NCBI RefSeq assembly: GCF_014397005.1 | Contig: NZ_JACGWS010000013.1 | Location: 1-64,000 of the forward strand | Reading direction: 5' to 3' | Origin: Kordia aestuariivivens | Lineage (GTDB): Bacteria > Bacteroidota > Bacteroidia > Flavobacteriales > Flavobacteriaceae | Length of the DNA: 64,000 bases | Part shown: in pieces, positions 17,386-27,489 of the stretch | How the letters are laid out: the number at the start of each line of letters is the position of its first letter | How positions within the stretch are numbered: position 1 is the stretch's first letter | Translations under genes and position numbers: made by a program | Notes under the pieces: generated by a model | What the model was told of the DNA's origin: nothing | What the model saw: only the letters and a program-made list of their open reading frames with translations | The model's database searches: none

Positions 17386-17561
17386 TTTTAGTGAAACTCG
17401 ATTTTGAGAAGCTTGTGCTGAACTTGATTCAGTATCTAAAGTGAACTCAAATTTGCAAGTTGAACTAATCCTGTTGAAAAGCAGGATCCAAGACTTATCA
17501 TCTTTTTTATTTATGAATAATTAATTAGTACATTTAATAAATTTCCTTAAAACATAGGATT

Positions 17562-18845
17562 ATGAGTTCAAAAATTATAAGTGCACTTCCCGAATTAATT
17601 GAGAAAGAAATTATTACGGAAGAAATTGCACAAAAAATCGCCGCGTATTACGGGACTTCGGAAGACACAAATTCAAACAGATTGTTTGTACTTTTTGGAA
17701 TTTTAGGCGCAACCTTAGTCGGATTGGGATTAATTCTCATCATGGCGCACAATTGGGATAACTTCCCGAAAATTGTCAAACTGATCTTGGCATTTTTTCC
17801 AATGATCGTTGGACAAGCCATTTTAGGTTTTAGTATTTTTAAAGATAAAAGTGTCGCTTGGAGAGAATCTGCAACTGTTTTTCTGTTTTTCTCTGTTGGT
17901 TTGTGCATCGCTTTGGTGAGTCAAATCTATCATGTTTCAGGCGATTTGGAATCATATTTATTGGCTTGGATCATTTTATGCCTTCCGTTATTGTATGTGA
18001 CAAAATCAACCTCAGCAATTATTTTACAGCTTATTTTTATTACGTATTATGCGTTTGAAGCTGGTTTTGGATATCGTTTTGAAGGAAACTCAACCATTCC
18101 ACAAGTCTACTTTTTATTATTATTATTCCCGCTTGGTCGTTATATACAATTGATTAAATCGAATGAAAAAACGCATGTGATTTCAATATTGAATTGGCTT
18201 TTTCCTATAAGCTTACTTTTTGCATTGCCTGTATGCATTGACGATAGTGAAGGAATTGGGTATTTAATGTATGCCTTAGTATTTGGCGTTTTCTATAATA
18301 TTGGACAACTTCCCTATTTTCAAAACAAATCATTAATACAAAACGGATATCGATTTTTAGGTTCCGTTGGAACGATTATCATATTACTTACGCTAAGTTT
18401 TCGCATTGTATGGGAATATCAATTTAAAGATGTACGTTTTGACTCGCAGGAATTCTTTTGCGCTGCCGTTTTATTTGTAATCGCAAGTGTATTGCTCTAT
18501 TTTCATATCAGAAGAAGAGCACAACAAAGCATCAAACTCTTTCAAGTTGTCTTTCTACTATTTACATTGATTTTTGTCATTGGACTTGTAGATTATATTA
18601 CAGCAACTGTACTTATAAACATCTTATTATTAGCATTGGGAATTATGGCGATTAAAGAAGGCGCAGACACTTTTAACTTCTTAAAATTGAATTACGGCAT
18701 GTTAATCATTACCGTATTAATTGCGTGTCGATTTTTTGATACAGATATGACTTTCGCTTTACGCGGATTTATATTCATACTGATTGGAGCTGGTTTTTTC
18801 ACTGCGAATTACCTCATGCTAAAAAAACAAAAATCTAAAAATTAA
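17562..18845 (+). CDS. DUF2157 membrane protein
   Basis: A 427-aa protein. The first 40 residues form a cytoplasmic helical domain (LPELIEKEIITEEIAQKIAA), followed by about twelve hydrophobic helices beginning LFGILGATLVGLGLILIMAH. The AHNWDNFP motif and this layout are typical of DUF2157 proteins. It is followed after 6 bp by a GDYXXLXY protein, its usual genomic partner. The pair probably forms a membrane unit of unknown function. Confidence 0.85.
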   Translation: MSSKIISALPELIEKEIITEEIAQKIAAYYGTSEDTNSNRLFVLFGILGATLVGLGLILIMAHNWDNFPKIVKLILAFFPMIVGQAILGFSIFKDKSVAWRESATVFLFFSVGLCIALVSQIYHVSGDLESYLLAWIILCLPLLYVTKSTSAIILQLIFITYYAFEAGFGYRFEGNSTIPQVYFLLLLFPLGRYIQLIKSNEKTHVISILNWLFPISLLFALPVCIDDSEGIGYLMYALVFGVFYNIGQLPYFQNKSLIQNGYRFLGSVGTIIILLTLSFRIVWEYQFKDVRFDSQEFFCAAVLFVIASVLLYFHIRRRAQQSIKLFQVVFLLFTLIFVIGLVDYITATVLINILLLALGIMAIKEGADTFNFLKLNYGMLIITVLIACRFFDTDMTFALRGFIFILIGAGFFTANYLMLKKQKSKN

Positions 18846-18851
18846 AAAATC

Positions 18852-19406
18852 ATGAAAAAATCTTATATATACATCCTTTTTGGCTTGATGGTGATTGCAC
18901 AAATTGCCGCTTCTGCTCAAATTGTATACAAATACGAAAAAACGATTGCTTCCGACAGTGTATTCAAATTTAGAACAGCACCTATAGATCCGAGTGATCC
19001 ATTTCGTGGAAAATCAATCATACTCAATTTTGATATTGACCGTTATGAAACTTCGGATGATAGTTGGGAAGATTCTAAAACAAGGTATGCCTATTTTTCA
19101 AAAGATGAATACGGATACGCAGTTTTAGAAACTGTATCCAAAGAGCTTTTAGCCGATAGTAATTTTGAATATGTCGAAGTAGAAATCTATAATTATTATG
19201 GTGATGCGGTTCATTTCAATTTACCATTTGACACGTATTATATGGAAGAATCCAAAGCATACGATGCAGAAGTATTATATCGAGAAAATAACAGAAACGA
19301 AAAACAACAAGATGTGTACGCCGTTGTTCACATTAAAGATGGCACTTATGTACTCACAGATGTTATTATAGACGGTGTCTCTATAAAAGATGCTGTGGCG
19401 AAGTAA
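18852..19406 (+). CDS. GDYXXLXY family membrane-anchored protein
   Basis: A 184-aa protein. The N-terminal helix (residues 4-22) acts as anchor or uncleaved signal. The motif DPSDPFRGKSIILNFDI around residues 44-60 corresponds to the family signature (D-P-FRG-x-Y-x-x-L-x-Y). The rest is beta-rich and probably extracytoplasmic. It is cotranscribed with the DUF2157 gene and followed by a strong terminator. Confidence 0.82.
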   Translation: MKKSYIYILFGLMVIAQIAASAQIVYKYEKTIASDSVFKFRTAPIDPSDPFRGKSIILNFDIDRYETSDDSWEDSKTRYAYFSKDEYGYAVLETVSKELLADSNFEYVEVEIYNYYGDAVHFNLPFDTYYMEESKAYDAEVLYRENNRNEKQQDVYAVVHIKDGTYVLTDVIIDGVSIKDAVAK

Positions 19407-19733
19407 TTTTTTAAAATAATAAACCAAAAAAACACCATCTAAACTATTTTCAAGATGGTGTTTTTTTATGCAAAATTTCCAAGTTTTCAAATCAACTTGA
19501 TTTCTTCATTTCACACGTCAGACTAAAATTTTAACATAATTTTTAGTTAAAATTCAACGCTTACACAAAAAAGTCTGCGCTTATACAATATTTCACAGAT
19601 TACGTAAAATATTATATACATTGAATAAGAATTAACCACTTACCCACCCAAAATTCAACCCTTTTAATAGTTCAAAATATTAAAACGCATCTCGCATGCA
19701 AAAAACTGTAGTGTAACAATTAATTATTATTTT
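19407..19733. other. Intergenic region before the 1326-aa gene
   Basis: It contains the terminator at 19425-19467 and then about 265 bp of AT-rich sequence with no gene and no clear TAnnTTTG element. Promoter signals for the downstream operon are not obvious to me. Confidence 0.4.
19425..19467. terminator. Terminator after the DUF2157/GDYXXLXY operon
   Basis: AAAAAAACACCATCT / AGATGGTGTTTTTTT forms a long stem with an A/T flank, usable in both directions. Confidence 0.85.
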
Positions 19734-22700
19734 ATGAAAGAACAAAATTCACAAACCCTCTTTCGTTTTACCAGTCTAAGAAGTCCAGACTTAAGCGAAG
19801 AAAAAAACAAAGAATTACGATTTATTTTCCCATCAGAAGCTGCAAAGTCCGATGATTTTTACGACGCTATGTCTGAACGAGAACCTGGTGTTTCCAAATG
19901 GCAAACATTGCAAACCGTTGCCGCAGACTATCGAAGCTTAACAAAGTCAGAAGTAAAAGCGATAGACTCCAAACTATTTGAATTCTCTGAATGGTTAGCT
20001 AAAAACAGAACGACAGCTACAATTGAGGAAATTGAAGCAATGACTATTAGTGTAAGTGCCTTAACAGAAGATGGAACGCTTTGGAACAACTTATTTTATC
20101 AATTTGTAACAGAAGAAGACTTCTATACAAAAGAAGCCGTGATTCACATGCTCAAAGCAAATCATGTGATTGCTAATTTCCCTACAGGAGAAGAATTAGA
20201 CGCAGATGAAAAGAAAGGCATTGTAAACAGTATTGTATACGCAAAAGTAATTTTACCAAGCGAATTGTTTGATCATTCTGAAGATGTTTTAGCAGATGAA
20301 AACAATTCTGAAAATACAACAAGCACGTATAAAACGGTTCCATTAAGCCAAAACTTATTAGCAAGTATTGCGAATTTAGAATTGCAAAATTTAGAAAAAG
20401 TAACAGAAGAAGTTGAAGAATTACATGCTACTTACGAAGAAGAATATCGTACAGCATATGCAACTGCAAAGGCGAATCATGACAAAGATGTAAAAGTATT
20501 GTTAGATGCGTATGAAGTAGCTGTGCAAGCCGCTAAGGACACTTGGTGTGACCTAAGAGGTGATATCGTGTATGATGCTTCAAATGTAAATCCTTGCGAT
20601 CAGCCAGTTCCTGTAAAATATCCAAGTTTGCCTGTATTTTCTTTTTCGTTTGATGATGAAATTGATTCGGCAGAAGCCATCAACTTATTTTCACCACTAG
20701 CGTATGAAACTTTATCTTTTTTAAAGCCAATTGACAAGATAAAAACCTTCGCGCAAGCTAAAAAATTATTAGCAAAAGAAACAGCACAGTTTACGGCTAC
20801 TTTATACGAAAACACTTCTTTTTATAAAAAATCAGTAAGTATAAATGGAACAATTCTTCCGATCTCAAAAACAATTACAGATGATTTAGGAAGTGCTTAT
20901 CAAGCAGCTTTTTGTTCAAAAGTAATCATTGATCCAAAAACAGGAAATTCGTCTTGGAAATTTTTTGCAGACATCGCTAGCAATGCAGACAGTATTTCTC
21001 CAGTGATTAGTACTACTACTAGAGTATTGAGTATGGATGGTGTAGAATTGACCCAATCAGACAGTTTTGCAATTATTGCTTCTGGTTCAGATTCTGTAAA
21101 AATAAACTTTCTAGTGTTGGCAGGACCTGTTTCATCGAGCACTTTACATCTAAAAAGTGCAGTTACATTCTTAGATGGAACATCCGTTTCTTTTGATGGA
21201 ATATTACGTCCAAACACGTGTGGTTTAGGAACAAGTGGCGGTTCAACTACAAATCCGACAACAGGTGAAGAAAAATTTGTGCCTTCCGGATATGGAATGC
21301 GTCAATTAGGAATTGCAGATTATCGAAAAGTAGAGCAAAGCGTACATTGTTATACCGAAGGAGAAGTATCGCATATTGAAAATGTGATGGCGCGCGAATA
21401 CAAGGAAAAATCTACCCGTAGATTGCGTAGTTCAGAAAATACAACGTCTACAAGTTCAGAAACTGAAAAAGAACGTTTGTCTGACACAACTACTACGGAT
21501 CGTTTTGAAATGCAAAATGAAGTTTCACAAGTAATTTCAGAATCACAAGATTTCTCTTCTTATGCAAATTCAAATGCTAGTTGGAAAACTGGTGGTATAG
21601 GTGTTAACTTCAATATAGGTGCTGGCGTTAATTTTGCAACACATACATCAAATGAAGACAGCGTCAATCAAGCGATGACAGAAGCACAAGAAATTACATC
21701 AAGAGCGATGGATCGTGTAGTACAACGTGTAAAAGAGGAACGTATTTCAAAGATTGTGGAAGAATATGAAGAGAACAATTCACATGGTTTTGACAACAGA
21801 AAAGGAGACAAACATATTGTGGGCGTTTACAGATGGATTGATAAAATATACAAAAATCAAATCTTCAATTACGGACGACGTTTGATGTATGAGTTTGCCA
21901 TTCCGCAACCTTCAAAGTTACATCGTATCGCCATGACATCAATGCAAGAAGATACTTCGAGTGATACAATGATTTTAGCAGAACCAATAGATCCGAGAAC
22001 GGTAACTATTAGCAGTCACAAAATCAGTGATGCATCTAAAATTGACGAAGAAAATTATAAAATATTAGCAGCTATTTACAATGCAGAAGTTAGTCAGCCA
22101 CCAGTTGAAGAAATGTTTATTGGAAAAGCATTTTCGTATAAAGCTACGGAGGTAAAAGACAATGAGCATGAACGTTATGGAGAACATGTAGAATTGGATA
22201 TTCCTGAAGGGTATTATACTTTAAACGCAAAAGCAGAATGGATAGACAGTGAAGATAGTGGCTACGGTCGAACACATATCATTGTTGGAGGTGTAAAAAT
22301 GCCTCAAGATGACACAAGGTCTTTATCAAAATTTGTTTCAACTATTCCTGTTTCATTTTCATCGTTAACACATCTTTCTGGAAATTCTAACGTAAGTATT
22401 AAACTTAGAAGATTAGATGAAACTTTTGAAAGATGGCAATTGGAAACGTTCAATGCAATTATTACAGCATATGAAGATAAATTGGCTGAATATCTTGCAC
22501 AAAAAGGCGAAGAAGAAGTAAAAGTTGCGGCTTTAAAAGAATCGAATCCACTATTCTATCGTCAAATTGAACAAACCGTATTACGTAAAAACTGTTTATC
22601 TTATTTAATGGATCAATCTCCGTTAGCCGAACGAACTTTTGGTAAAAAAATGTATTCAGGTGATGAATTAGACAATCATAATGTAACCGTAACACAATCA

Positions 22701-23714
22701 CTAGACGATTATGCTTCGTTTGCAAAGTTTATGGAACAAGCATTTGAATGGGAAATTATGTCGTATAACTTCTATCCTTTCTATTGGGGTAATCGCAAAG
22801 AATGGAATGAACTGTACAATTTCGAAAACAACGATCCATTATTCAGAAGCTTTATGCAAGCTGGATTGGCAAGAGTTGTCTTAACTGTTCGCCCAGGATT
22901 TGAAGAAGCTGTTATGCATTACATGAGTACAGGAAGCATTTGGAATGGTGGCGAGTTGCCTTTATTGGACGATCCATTATACATGTCAATTGTTGATGAA
23001 TTGAAAAAACCATTAGGTATAAAAGAAGGAAAAGCTTGGAAAACGCGCGTTCCTACTTCATTGACCATTTTACAAGCTGATAGTTTAGGCTTAAAAGTGG
23101 AAAAAGCGTTGCCTTGTGAATGTGATGATATTGATGACTTCATTGAGTCTGATCAATCAGAATGCAGCAGTAATATTGTGAATGACCCAACTGTTTTTAA
23201 TGATTTACAAGTTGGTGATGCTGCGGTTTCTAAAAAGGAAATTCAGCTCACATTTCATAACAATTCAGGAGCGAAACTTCAAACAGTAGCTGATTTTGAC
23301 GATTCAGAAGCATTTCCATTGACTTATAAATGTATGGATCAGGAAATTGTAATTCAGCGTGATGCGAATTGGGATTTACTAGATAGTGCGGGTATTATTT
23401 ATCAAGTATTAGCGAAGAAAATATCTTTAATTTCTGGTGTAGAAGCGCAACAAGTATTTGACAATGAAGCAAATCCATTGGGACTTCAATTTAAGATTGA
23501 TTACGGAAAAATTTCAACATTCTCGTATGAAAAACCTAATGTAGAAGGTCCTGTAAATGATCAAGCGCATGATGTATTGAAAGTTGAAATGAATTCAGAA
23601 GGTATCGTTGTAAGTTCACCTACAAAATACACCAATCGTATTCAGGATAAATACGCAACATCACTTACCGATGCAGAAATTGACGTACTACTTCCATTGA
23701 ATAGATTTCAATAA
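19734..23714 (+). CDS. Large multi-domain protein of unknown family
   Basis: A 1326-aa protein with no signal peptide, lipobox or sorting domain, so it is cytoplasmic or exported without a classical signal. Residues about 214-270 form a coiled coil (LEKVTEEVEELHATYEEEYR). A conserved-looking block covers residues about 515-560 (GYGMRQLGIADYRKVEQ, then GEVSHIENVMAREYKEK). A Ser/Thr-rich stretch, a glycine-rich segment (about 618-634, TGGIGVNFNIGAGVNF) and a helical region ending VYRWIDKIYKNQIFNYGRRL (about 696-715) follow. A Cys/Asp cluster is near 1127-1144. It overlaps the next gene by 1 nt (TAATG). Not recognised. Context suggests a scaffold or carrier for the downstream HExxH protein. Confidence 0.75.
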   Translation: MKEQNSQTLFRFTSLRSPDLSEEKNKELRFIFPSEAAKSDDFYDAMSEREPGVSKWQTLQTVAADYRSLTKSEVKAIDSKLFEFSEWLAKNRTTATIEEIEAMTISVSALTEDGTLWNNLFYQFVTEEDFYTKEAVIHMLKANHVIANFPTGEELDADEKKGIVNSIVYAKVILPSELFDHSEDVLADENNSENTTSTYKTVPLSQNLLASIANLELQNLEKVTEEVEELHATYEEEYRTAYATAKANHDKDVKVLLDAYEVAVQAAKDTWCDLRGDIVYDASNVNPCDQPVPVKYPSLPVFSFSFDDEIDSAEAINLFSPLAYETLSFLKPIDKIKTFAQAKKLLAKETAQFTATLYENTSFYKKSVSINGTILPISKTITDDLGSAYQAAFCSKVIIDPKTGNSSWKFFADIASNADSISPVISTTTRVLSMDGVELTQSDSFAIIASGSDSVKINFLVLAGPVSSSTLHLKSAVTFLDGTSVSFDGILRPNTCGLGTSGGSTTNPTTGEEKFVPSGYGMRQLGIADYRKVEQSVHCYTEGEVSHIENVMAREYKEKSTRRLRSSENTTSTSSETEKERLSDTTTTDRFEMQNEVSQVISESQDFSSYANSNASWKTGGIGVNFNIGAGVNFATHTSNEDSVNQAMTEAQEITSRAMDRVVQRVKEERISKIVEEYEENNSHGFDNRKGDKHIVGVYRWIDKIYKNQIFNYGRRLMYEFAIPQPSKLHRIAMTSMQEDTSSDTMILAEPIDPRTVTISSHKISDASKIDEENYKILAAIYNAEVSQPPVEEMFIGKAFSYKATEVKDNEHERYGEHVELDIPEGYYTLNAKAEWIDSEDSGYGRTHIIVGGVKMPQDDTRSLSKFVSTIPVSFSSLTHLSGNSNVSIKLRRLDETFERWQLETFNAIITAYEDKLAEYLAQKGEEEVKVAALKESNPLFYRQIEQTVLRKNCLSYLMDQSPLAERTFGKKMYSGDELDNHNVTVTQSLDDYASFAKFMEQAFEWEIMSYNFYPFYWGNRKEWNELYNFENNDPLFRSFMQAGLARVVLTVRPGFEEAVMHYMSTGSIWNGGELPLLDDPLYMSIVDELKKPLGIKEGKAWKTRVPTSLTILQADSLGLKVEKALPCECDDIDDFIESDQSECSSNIVNDPTVFNDLQVGDAAVSKKEIQLTFHNNSGAKLQTVADFDDSEAFPLTYKCMDQEIVIQRDANWDLLDSAGIIYQVLAKKISLISGVEAQQVFDNEANPLGLQFKIDYGKISTFSYEKPNVEGPVNDQAHDVLKVEMNSEGIVVSSPTKYTNRIQDKYATSLTDAEIDVLLPLNRFQ

Positions 23715-24079
23715 TGAGTAGTGTACAATTAGAAATGATATGGCAACACGACAACGTGTTGCCATACATTCTCAATGAACTGAAACAGTACGTAGAACGA
23801 ATTACGCCTGTCCATCAAATCTATTTATATGGAAGCAGAGCGAAAACTCCGATTGCTGATTGGACACAATTAGCAGGGAAAGATTGGGACATTATGATGG
23901 TGTGCAGTTTCCCTATTATCAACACATATATTTGGACGACTGACAGAAACTATCATATTGATTTGAGTGTCATTGGCAAAAGTCAGGCAACTGAATTGCA
24001 AAAATATCGAAAGGATTTGGTGGAGTTGTTTCCGAATTATGAACTAAACATAAACATGAATGATTTAAAAACTAATTGA
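23714..24079 (+). CDS. Minimal nucleotidyltransferase (MNT-like)
   Basis: A 121-aa protein with the complete polymerase-beta-fold nucleotidyltransferase signature: YLYGSRAKTP (GS at residues 40-41), KDWDIMMV (D57 and D59) and a third acidic strand HIDLSVI (D83). Such small proteins transfer NMP groups; in MntA-HepT pairs the MNT protein AMPylates and neutralises its toxin. It is translationally coupled on both sides, with a 1-nt overlap upstream and a 1-nt gap downstream. A role in modifying one of its operon partners is inferred, not shown. Confidence 0.8.
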   Translation: MSSVQLEMIWQHDNVLPYILNELKQYVERITPVHQIYLYGSRAKTPIADWTQLAGKDWDIMMVCSFPIINTYIWTTDRNYHIDLSVIGKSQATELQKYRKDLVELFPNYELNINMNDLKTN

Positions 24080-24080
24080 T

Positions 24081-26837
24081 ATGGTTTTAAAAAAACAGAA
24101 TTTCATAGATACACAACCAGAAAAACCTTTTGAAGACGTTTTAAATAAAAGTTTCTTTCCTTTAATGCAGAAGCTTGATTTTGAAGAAATCCCTTCTGAA
24201 AAAAACAGTGTTTTTTATGAAAATCGTTGTGGAGAATTCTCAGAAAATTTTAATATAGGCAAAACAGATTTCGACCAATTAGCAACAGATTTAAAAAATA
24301 ACTTAAATGATCCAAAATTTATATTTAATTGGTCAAAATATACTTCTCAACGATTTACACAAAGTCGTTACAGAGTAAGTGTTAAAGATATTTACTTAGA
24401 CAGGGATGTAAAGGGGTTACCTAAGTATGTAAAAACACGACATGACATACCTTTTAAATATAATTTAGATGGGGAAGAAAAATCTGGATATTTTGAAGAA
24501 GCAAGGTTCAATAAAAGAATTTGTTCTTTAAATCCTGAGCCTCAGTATTCAATTAATATAAATATCAAAAAATTAGAAGCCAGTTTTAAAATCTTCCTAT
24601 TTTACAAAAATGATAGAGAAAAAGGTTTCAATCTTAGTAACTATGATCCTGATAATGATAAAACTTTTGATGTGCCATCAAAATATATTGCAATTAGACT
24701 TACCTCCAAAAAAGCAACAGATTTTTTAGCTTTTTGGGAATTAATTAAAGGCACACCATTATCAAAGTCAACATTAAAGGCTGAGTTTAAAGAGTTGTAT
24801 AGTAAAAATACAACCGATGAACAACTCGATTGGCTGTATTCTATAACTCCTATATCTCTTATTAAAGAAAAAAGTTTACAAGAATTATGGAAAGATACTA
24901 TTAGGCTGCTTAAATATGATACAGATCGTTATTTTACAGACAATAGTAGCAATCAAATAAAAGTATTGGAAGCCATAGCTGATAAGAAAGGTGATAAGAT
25001 AAGTGGGATGCAGTTTCTTTACAATAAATTTGAAGACAACCCTAAAATAATAAAGGACATTTATACCGCTTTGGATGGTATAGGAACTTCTCAATATACG
25101 TTAGGGTTTACAGTTCCCAATAAAACCATTTTCGCTTCACTTTTACGTGCATTATGTAACTACAAAGGGCAAGGATTTCATCGGTATAAAAAATTCATTA
25201 CATTCAAGAATACAAAAGGCTATCAAGTCAATTCTGCCAATGAGTTAACACGTAAGGACATATCTAATGTTATAAATGATATATATGATGCAATATTTGA
25301 TACAAACGATGAAACCAGTTATGTTAATGAAGAAAGAATTGCACTTGTACAAGAAGAAGAAGAATATGTAGAGAATTCTGGATCATTTGAACCTCTCCCT
25401 TCAAGTTATGTTCATTATTTACATCCTTTAGACTTTGTGAATTTTGTTATAGAAGATACTGATGGAAAAGAAACTACTTTTCAAGTTCCTGCAATTTTTT
25501 TAAAAGATCAGGCTTTTCAACGTAATTTAAAAGACCTCATAAAAGTTATCCGTGTTGGACTAGATATACTTGTAGTAGTAGTTTCAGCACATACACTAGC
25601 ACAAGGTACAACTCCTTTATTAACCGCTATAAGTATTATTGATTTAGGACTAGCTACTGGCGATATAGCTATTCAAGCTTTCGAAGAACAAATACGAAAA
25701 ATTGAAGGCCCTAATGGAGAGCCATGGGGCGCAGACTTTTTAGATACTTGGGAACATATATATATCATTGGCGGCTTTGTAACCGGAGTTCCTTTATTAG
25801 TTCCATTAATGGGAAACATGTTAATAAGTGGAGGGAAATTACTTTTAAAAATTACTGGAAAAGCTAGGGATCAATTAATTAAAATACTTAAGTACGGTAT
25901 TGAAAGACTTAAAAACTTCCCAAAATTTATTGGAGGAAAATTCACAATTATTACTGATTTTGCAAAAAAATTTGGAAATTCAAAATTTACCTATCAATTA
26001 AAAGAATTATATAACGAAGGAGCTATCTTAACCAAAGGTATCATAGAAGGAGAAACTATAAGCAAATATTATTTACTATTCAGAGAAGAAATTATTAGCT
26101 TTGGTAATATTAAAGAAATAATAAAAGATGTTACTGCAATAGGCAAAATAAAAGGTGCTAAATTACTAGATAAATTATTAGAGTATGTATCTTTTTTAAG
26201 AAAACGAAGAACTCTAGTAAATACAGCCGCTAAAATTGGAGAAGAAGCAACAGAAGAATCTATAAAATGGGGGACTGTAAAAATGAAATTACATCCTAGA
26301 TATGAACAAATTTTATCCTTCCTGAAAGAGAACAAAATACGGATTATAGAGCTAGATACTGATACATTCTTGAAAGTAGGGGCAGGGTATCGAGTTAGAT
26401 ATGTTTTTGGTCCAAAAGGTAAAAAGTTTTTACGTATTGAAAAAGAAATAGAATGGCATCCTGAAATGCGTTTTTTAGATTTAGAGCATGAAATTGATCA
26501 TGTTTTACAATTTGAGAAGAATTTAAACAATAAGTCTGTTACAGTAGTTTCAAAAGAAGTTAATGGAAAAACCATCGATATTTCACTTAATAAACAAATT
26601 CTATTAGGTAGACTAAGTGATCGTAAAATGATATTTCTTGAAGCTGAGGTAAGGATTAGAGAAGTAGAACGATTAAAAACAAGCAATGTTCCACAAAATA
26701 TTCTCAAAGAACATGAGGACGCTCTAAATAATTTCTGGCTCCCGAAAACAAAAAAGGCTATCGTAGACAATAAAAAATTGTTAATATGGGTTAAAGAAAA
26801 ATTTCCAGATTTTGATTTAAACATTATAACCAAGTAA
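24081..26837 (+). CDS. Candidate toxin with hydrophobic middle and HExxH C-terminus
   Basis: A 918-aa protein without signal peptide. Residues 1-470 are soluble and unrecognised. Residues about 485-540 (GLDILVVVVSAHTLAQGTTP) and 560-593 (IIGGFVTGVPLLVPLMGNML) are strongly hydrophobic, like pre-toxin or translocation regions. The C-terminal region of about 150 residues contains DLEHEIDHVLQF with HEIDH at 803-807, a zincin HExxH motif; a downstream EAEVRIREVE helix could supply the third ligand. This N-variable/hydrophobic/C-terminal enzyme plan resembles polymorphic toxins. The gene is visibly AT-richer than the 1326-aa gene. Active-site function is inferred only. Confidence 0.7.
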   Translation: MVLKKQNFIDTQPEKPFEDVLNKSFFPLMQKLDFEEIPSEKNSVFYENRCGEFSENFNIGKTDFDQLATDLKNNLNDPKFIFNWSKYTSQRFTQSRYRVSVKDIYLDRDVKGLPKYVKTRHDIPFKYNLDGEEKSGYFEEARFNKRICSLNPEPQYSININIKKLEASFKIFLFYKNDREKGFNLSNYDPDNDKTFDVPSKYIAIRLTSKKATDFLAFWELIKGTPLSKSTLKAEFKELYSKNTTDEQLDWLYSITPISLIKEKSLQELWKDTIRLLKYDTDRYFTDNSSNQIKVLEAIADKKGDKISGMQFLYNKFEDNPKIIKDIYTALDGIGTSQYTLGFTVPNKTIFASLLRALCNYKGQGFHRYKKFITFKNTKGYQVNSANELTRKDISNVINDIYDAIFDTNDETSYVNEERIALVQEEEEYVENSGSFEPLPSSYVHYLHPLDFVNFVIEDTDGKETTFQVPAIFLKDQAFQRNLKDLIKVIRVGLDILVVVVSAHTLAQGTTPLLTAISIIDLGLATGDIAIQAFEEQIRKIEGPNGEPWGADFLDTWEHIYIIGGFVTGVPLLVPLMGNMLISGGKLLLKITGKARDQLIKILKYGIERLKNFPKFIGGKFTIITDFAKKFGNSKFTYQLKELYNEGAILTKGIIEGETISKYYLLFREEIISFGNIKEIIKDVTAIGKIKGAKLLDKLLEYVSFLRKRRTLVNTAAKIGEEATEESIKWGTVKMKLHPRYEQILSFLKENKIRIIELDTDTFLKVGAGYRVRYVFGPKGKKFLRIEKEIEWHPEMRFLDLEHEIDHVLQFEKNLNNKSVTVVSKEVNGKTIDISLNKQILLGRLSDRKMIFLEAEVRIREVERLKTSNVPQNILKEHEDALNNFWLPKTKKAIVDNKKLLIWVKEKFPDFDLNIITK

Positions 26838-26843
26838 TAAATT

Positions 26844-27410
26844 ATGTTAAGAAGATACATTTACGGTCAACTATCAGGTAAAATTAGTGGGGATTTCTCT
26901 AAATATTGGACTGACCAAAAACAATTGGGTTCTAAAAAAAGTGTTTTTGGGATATACCGATATATTTATACAGAAAACCAAGCAGGAACTACAAACCTTC
27001 TCTTTCTAAATATAAATAACGATTACATTTTAATGAGACATTTAGGTATTGGAAGAAATTGGACTATAGAAGAAAAAGGGGAATATACATTAGAGAGTAA
27101 AACTATTGAGTTTTATTGCAAAAGCAGAAAAAACAGCTTTTTCAAAACTGCAATGGATCATAATTTAGTAAAACTTGAAGAAAACATGTTAATAGCAACT
27201 ACTTCTGATAGTAATAATCATTTTCAGAAAATAGAATATCCTAAAATACTAAAATGTAATACTACCATATATAAAGAATACAATTACAATCATAACTTAA
27301 AGTCTGATAATTTATATGTTATAGATTCTGAAGAAAATAACTCTTTTATAATTCTTAATGATACTGGTAAACTTAAAAGTTATCCTAAAGAGCTTTTTGA
27401 AACTCCATAA
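26844..27410 (+). CDS. Unknown protein, candidate immunity partner
   Basis: A 188-aa soluble protein starting 6 bp after the HExxH gene. It is rich in Lys, Asn, Tyr and beta-prone segments (VFGIYRYIYTENQAGTTNLL; LLFLNINNDYILMRHLGIGR). No signal peptide, membrane segment or family motif is seen. Its position directly after a putative toxin gene is where cognate immunity genes usually lie; that is the only functional argument. AT-rich like its upstream neighbour. Confidence 0.65.
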   Translation: MLRRYIYGQLSGKISGDFSKYWTDQKQLGSKKSVFGIYRYIYTENQAGTTNLLFLNINNDYILMRHLGIGRNWTIEEKGEYTLESKTIEFYCKSRKNSFFKTAMDHNLVKLEENMLIATTSDSNNHFQKIEYPKILKCNTTIYKEYNYNHNLKSDNLYVIDSEENNSFIILNDTGKLKSYPKELFETP

Positions 27411-27489
27411 GAATCCTGAGAAATTCATAAAAAAGATATTAACTCAAAAAACAAGAATTCTGTTACGTGTTGGATAAGTGAAAACTTAC

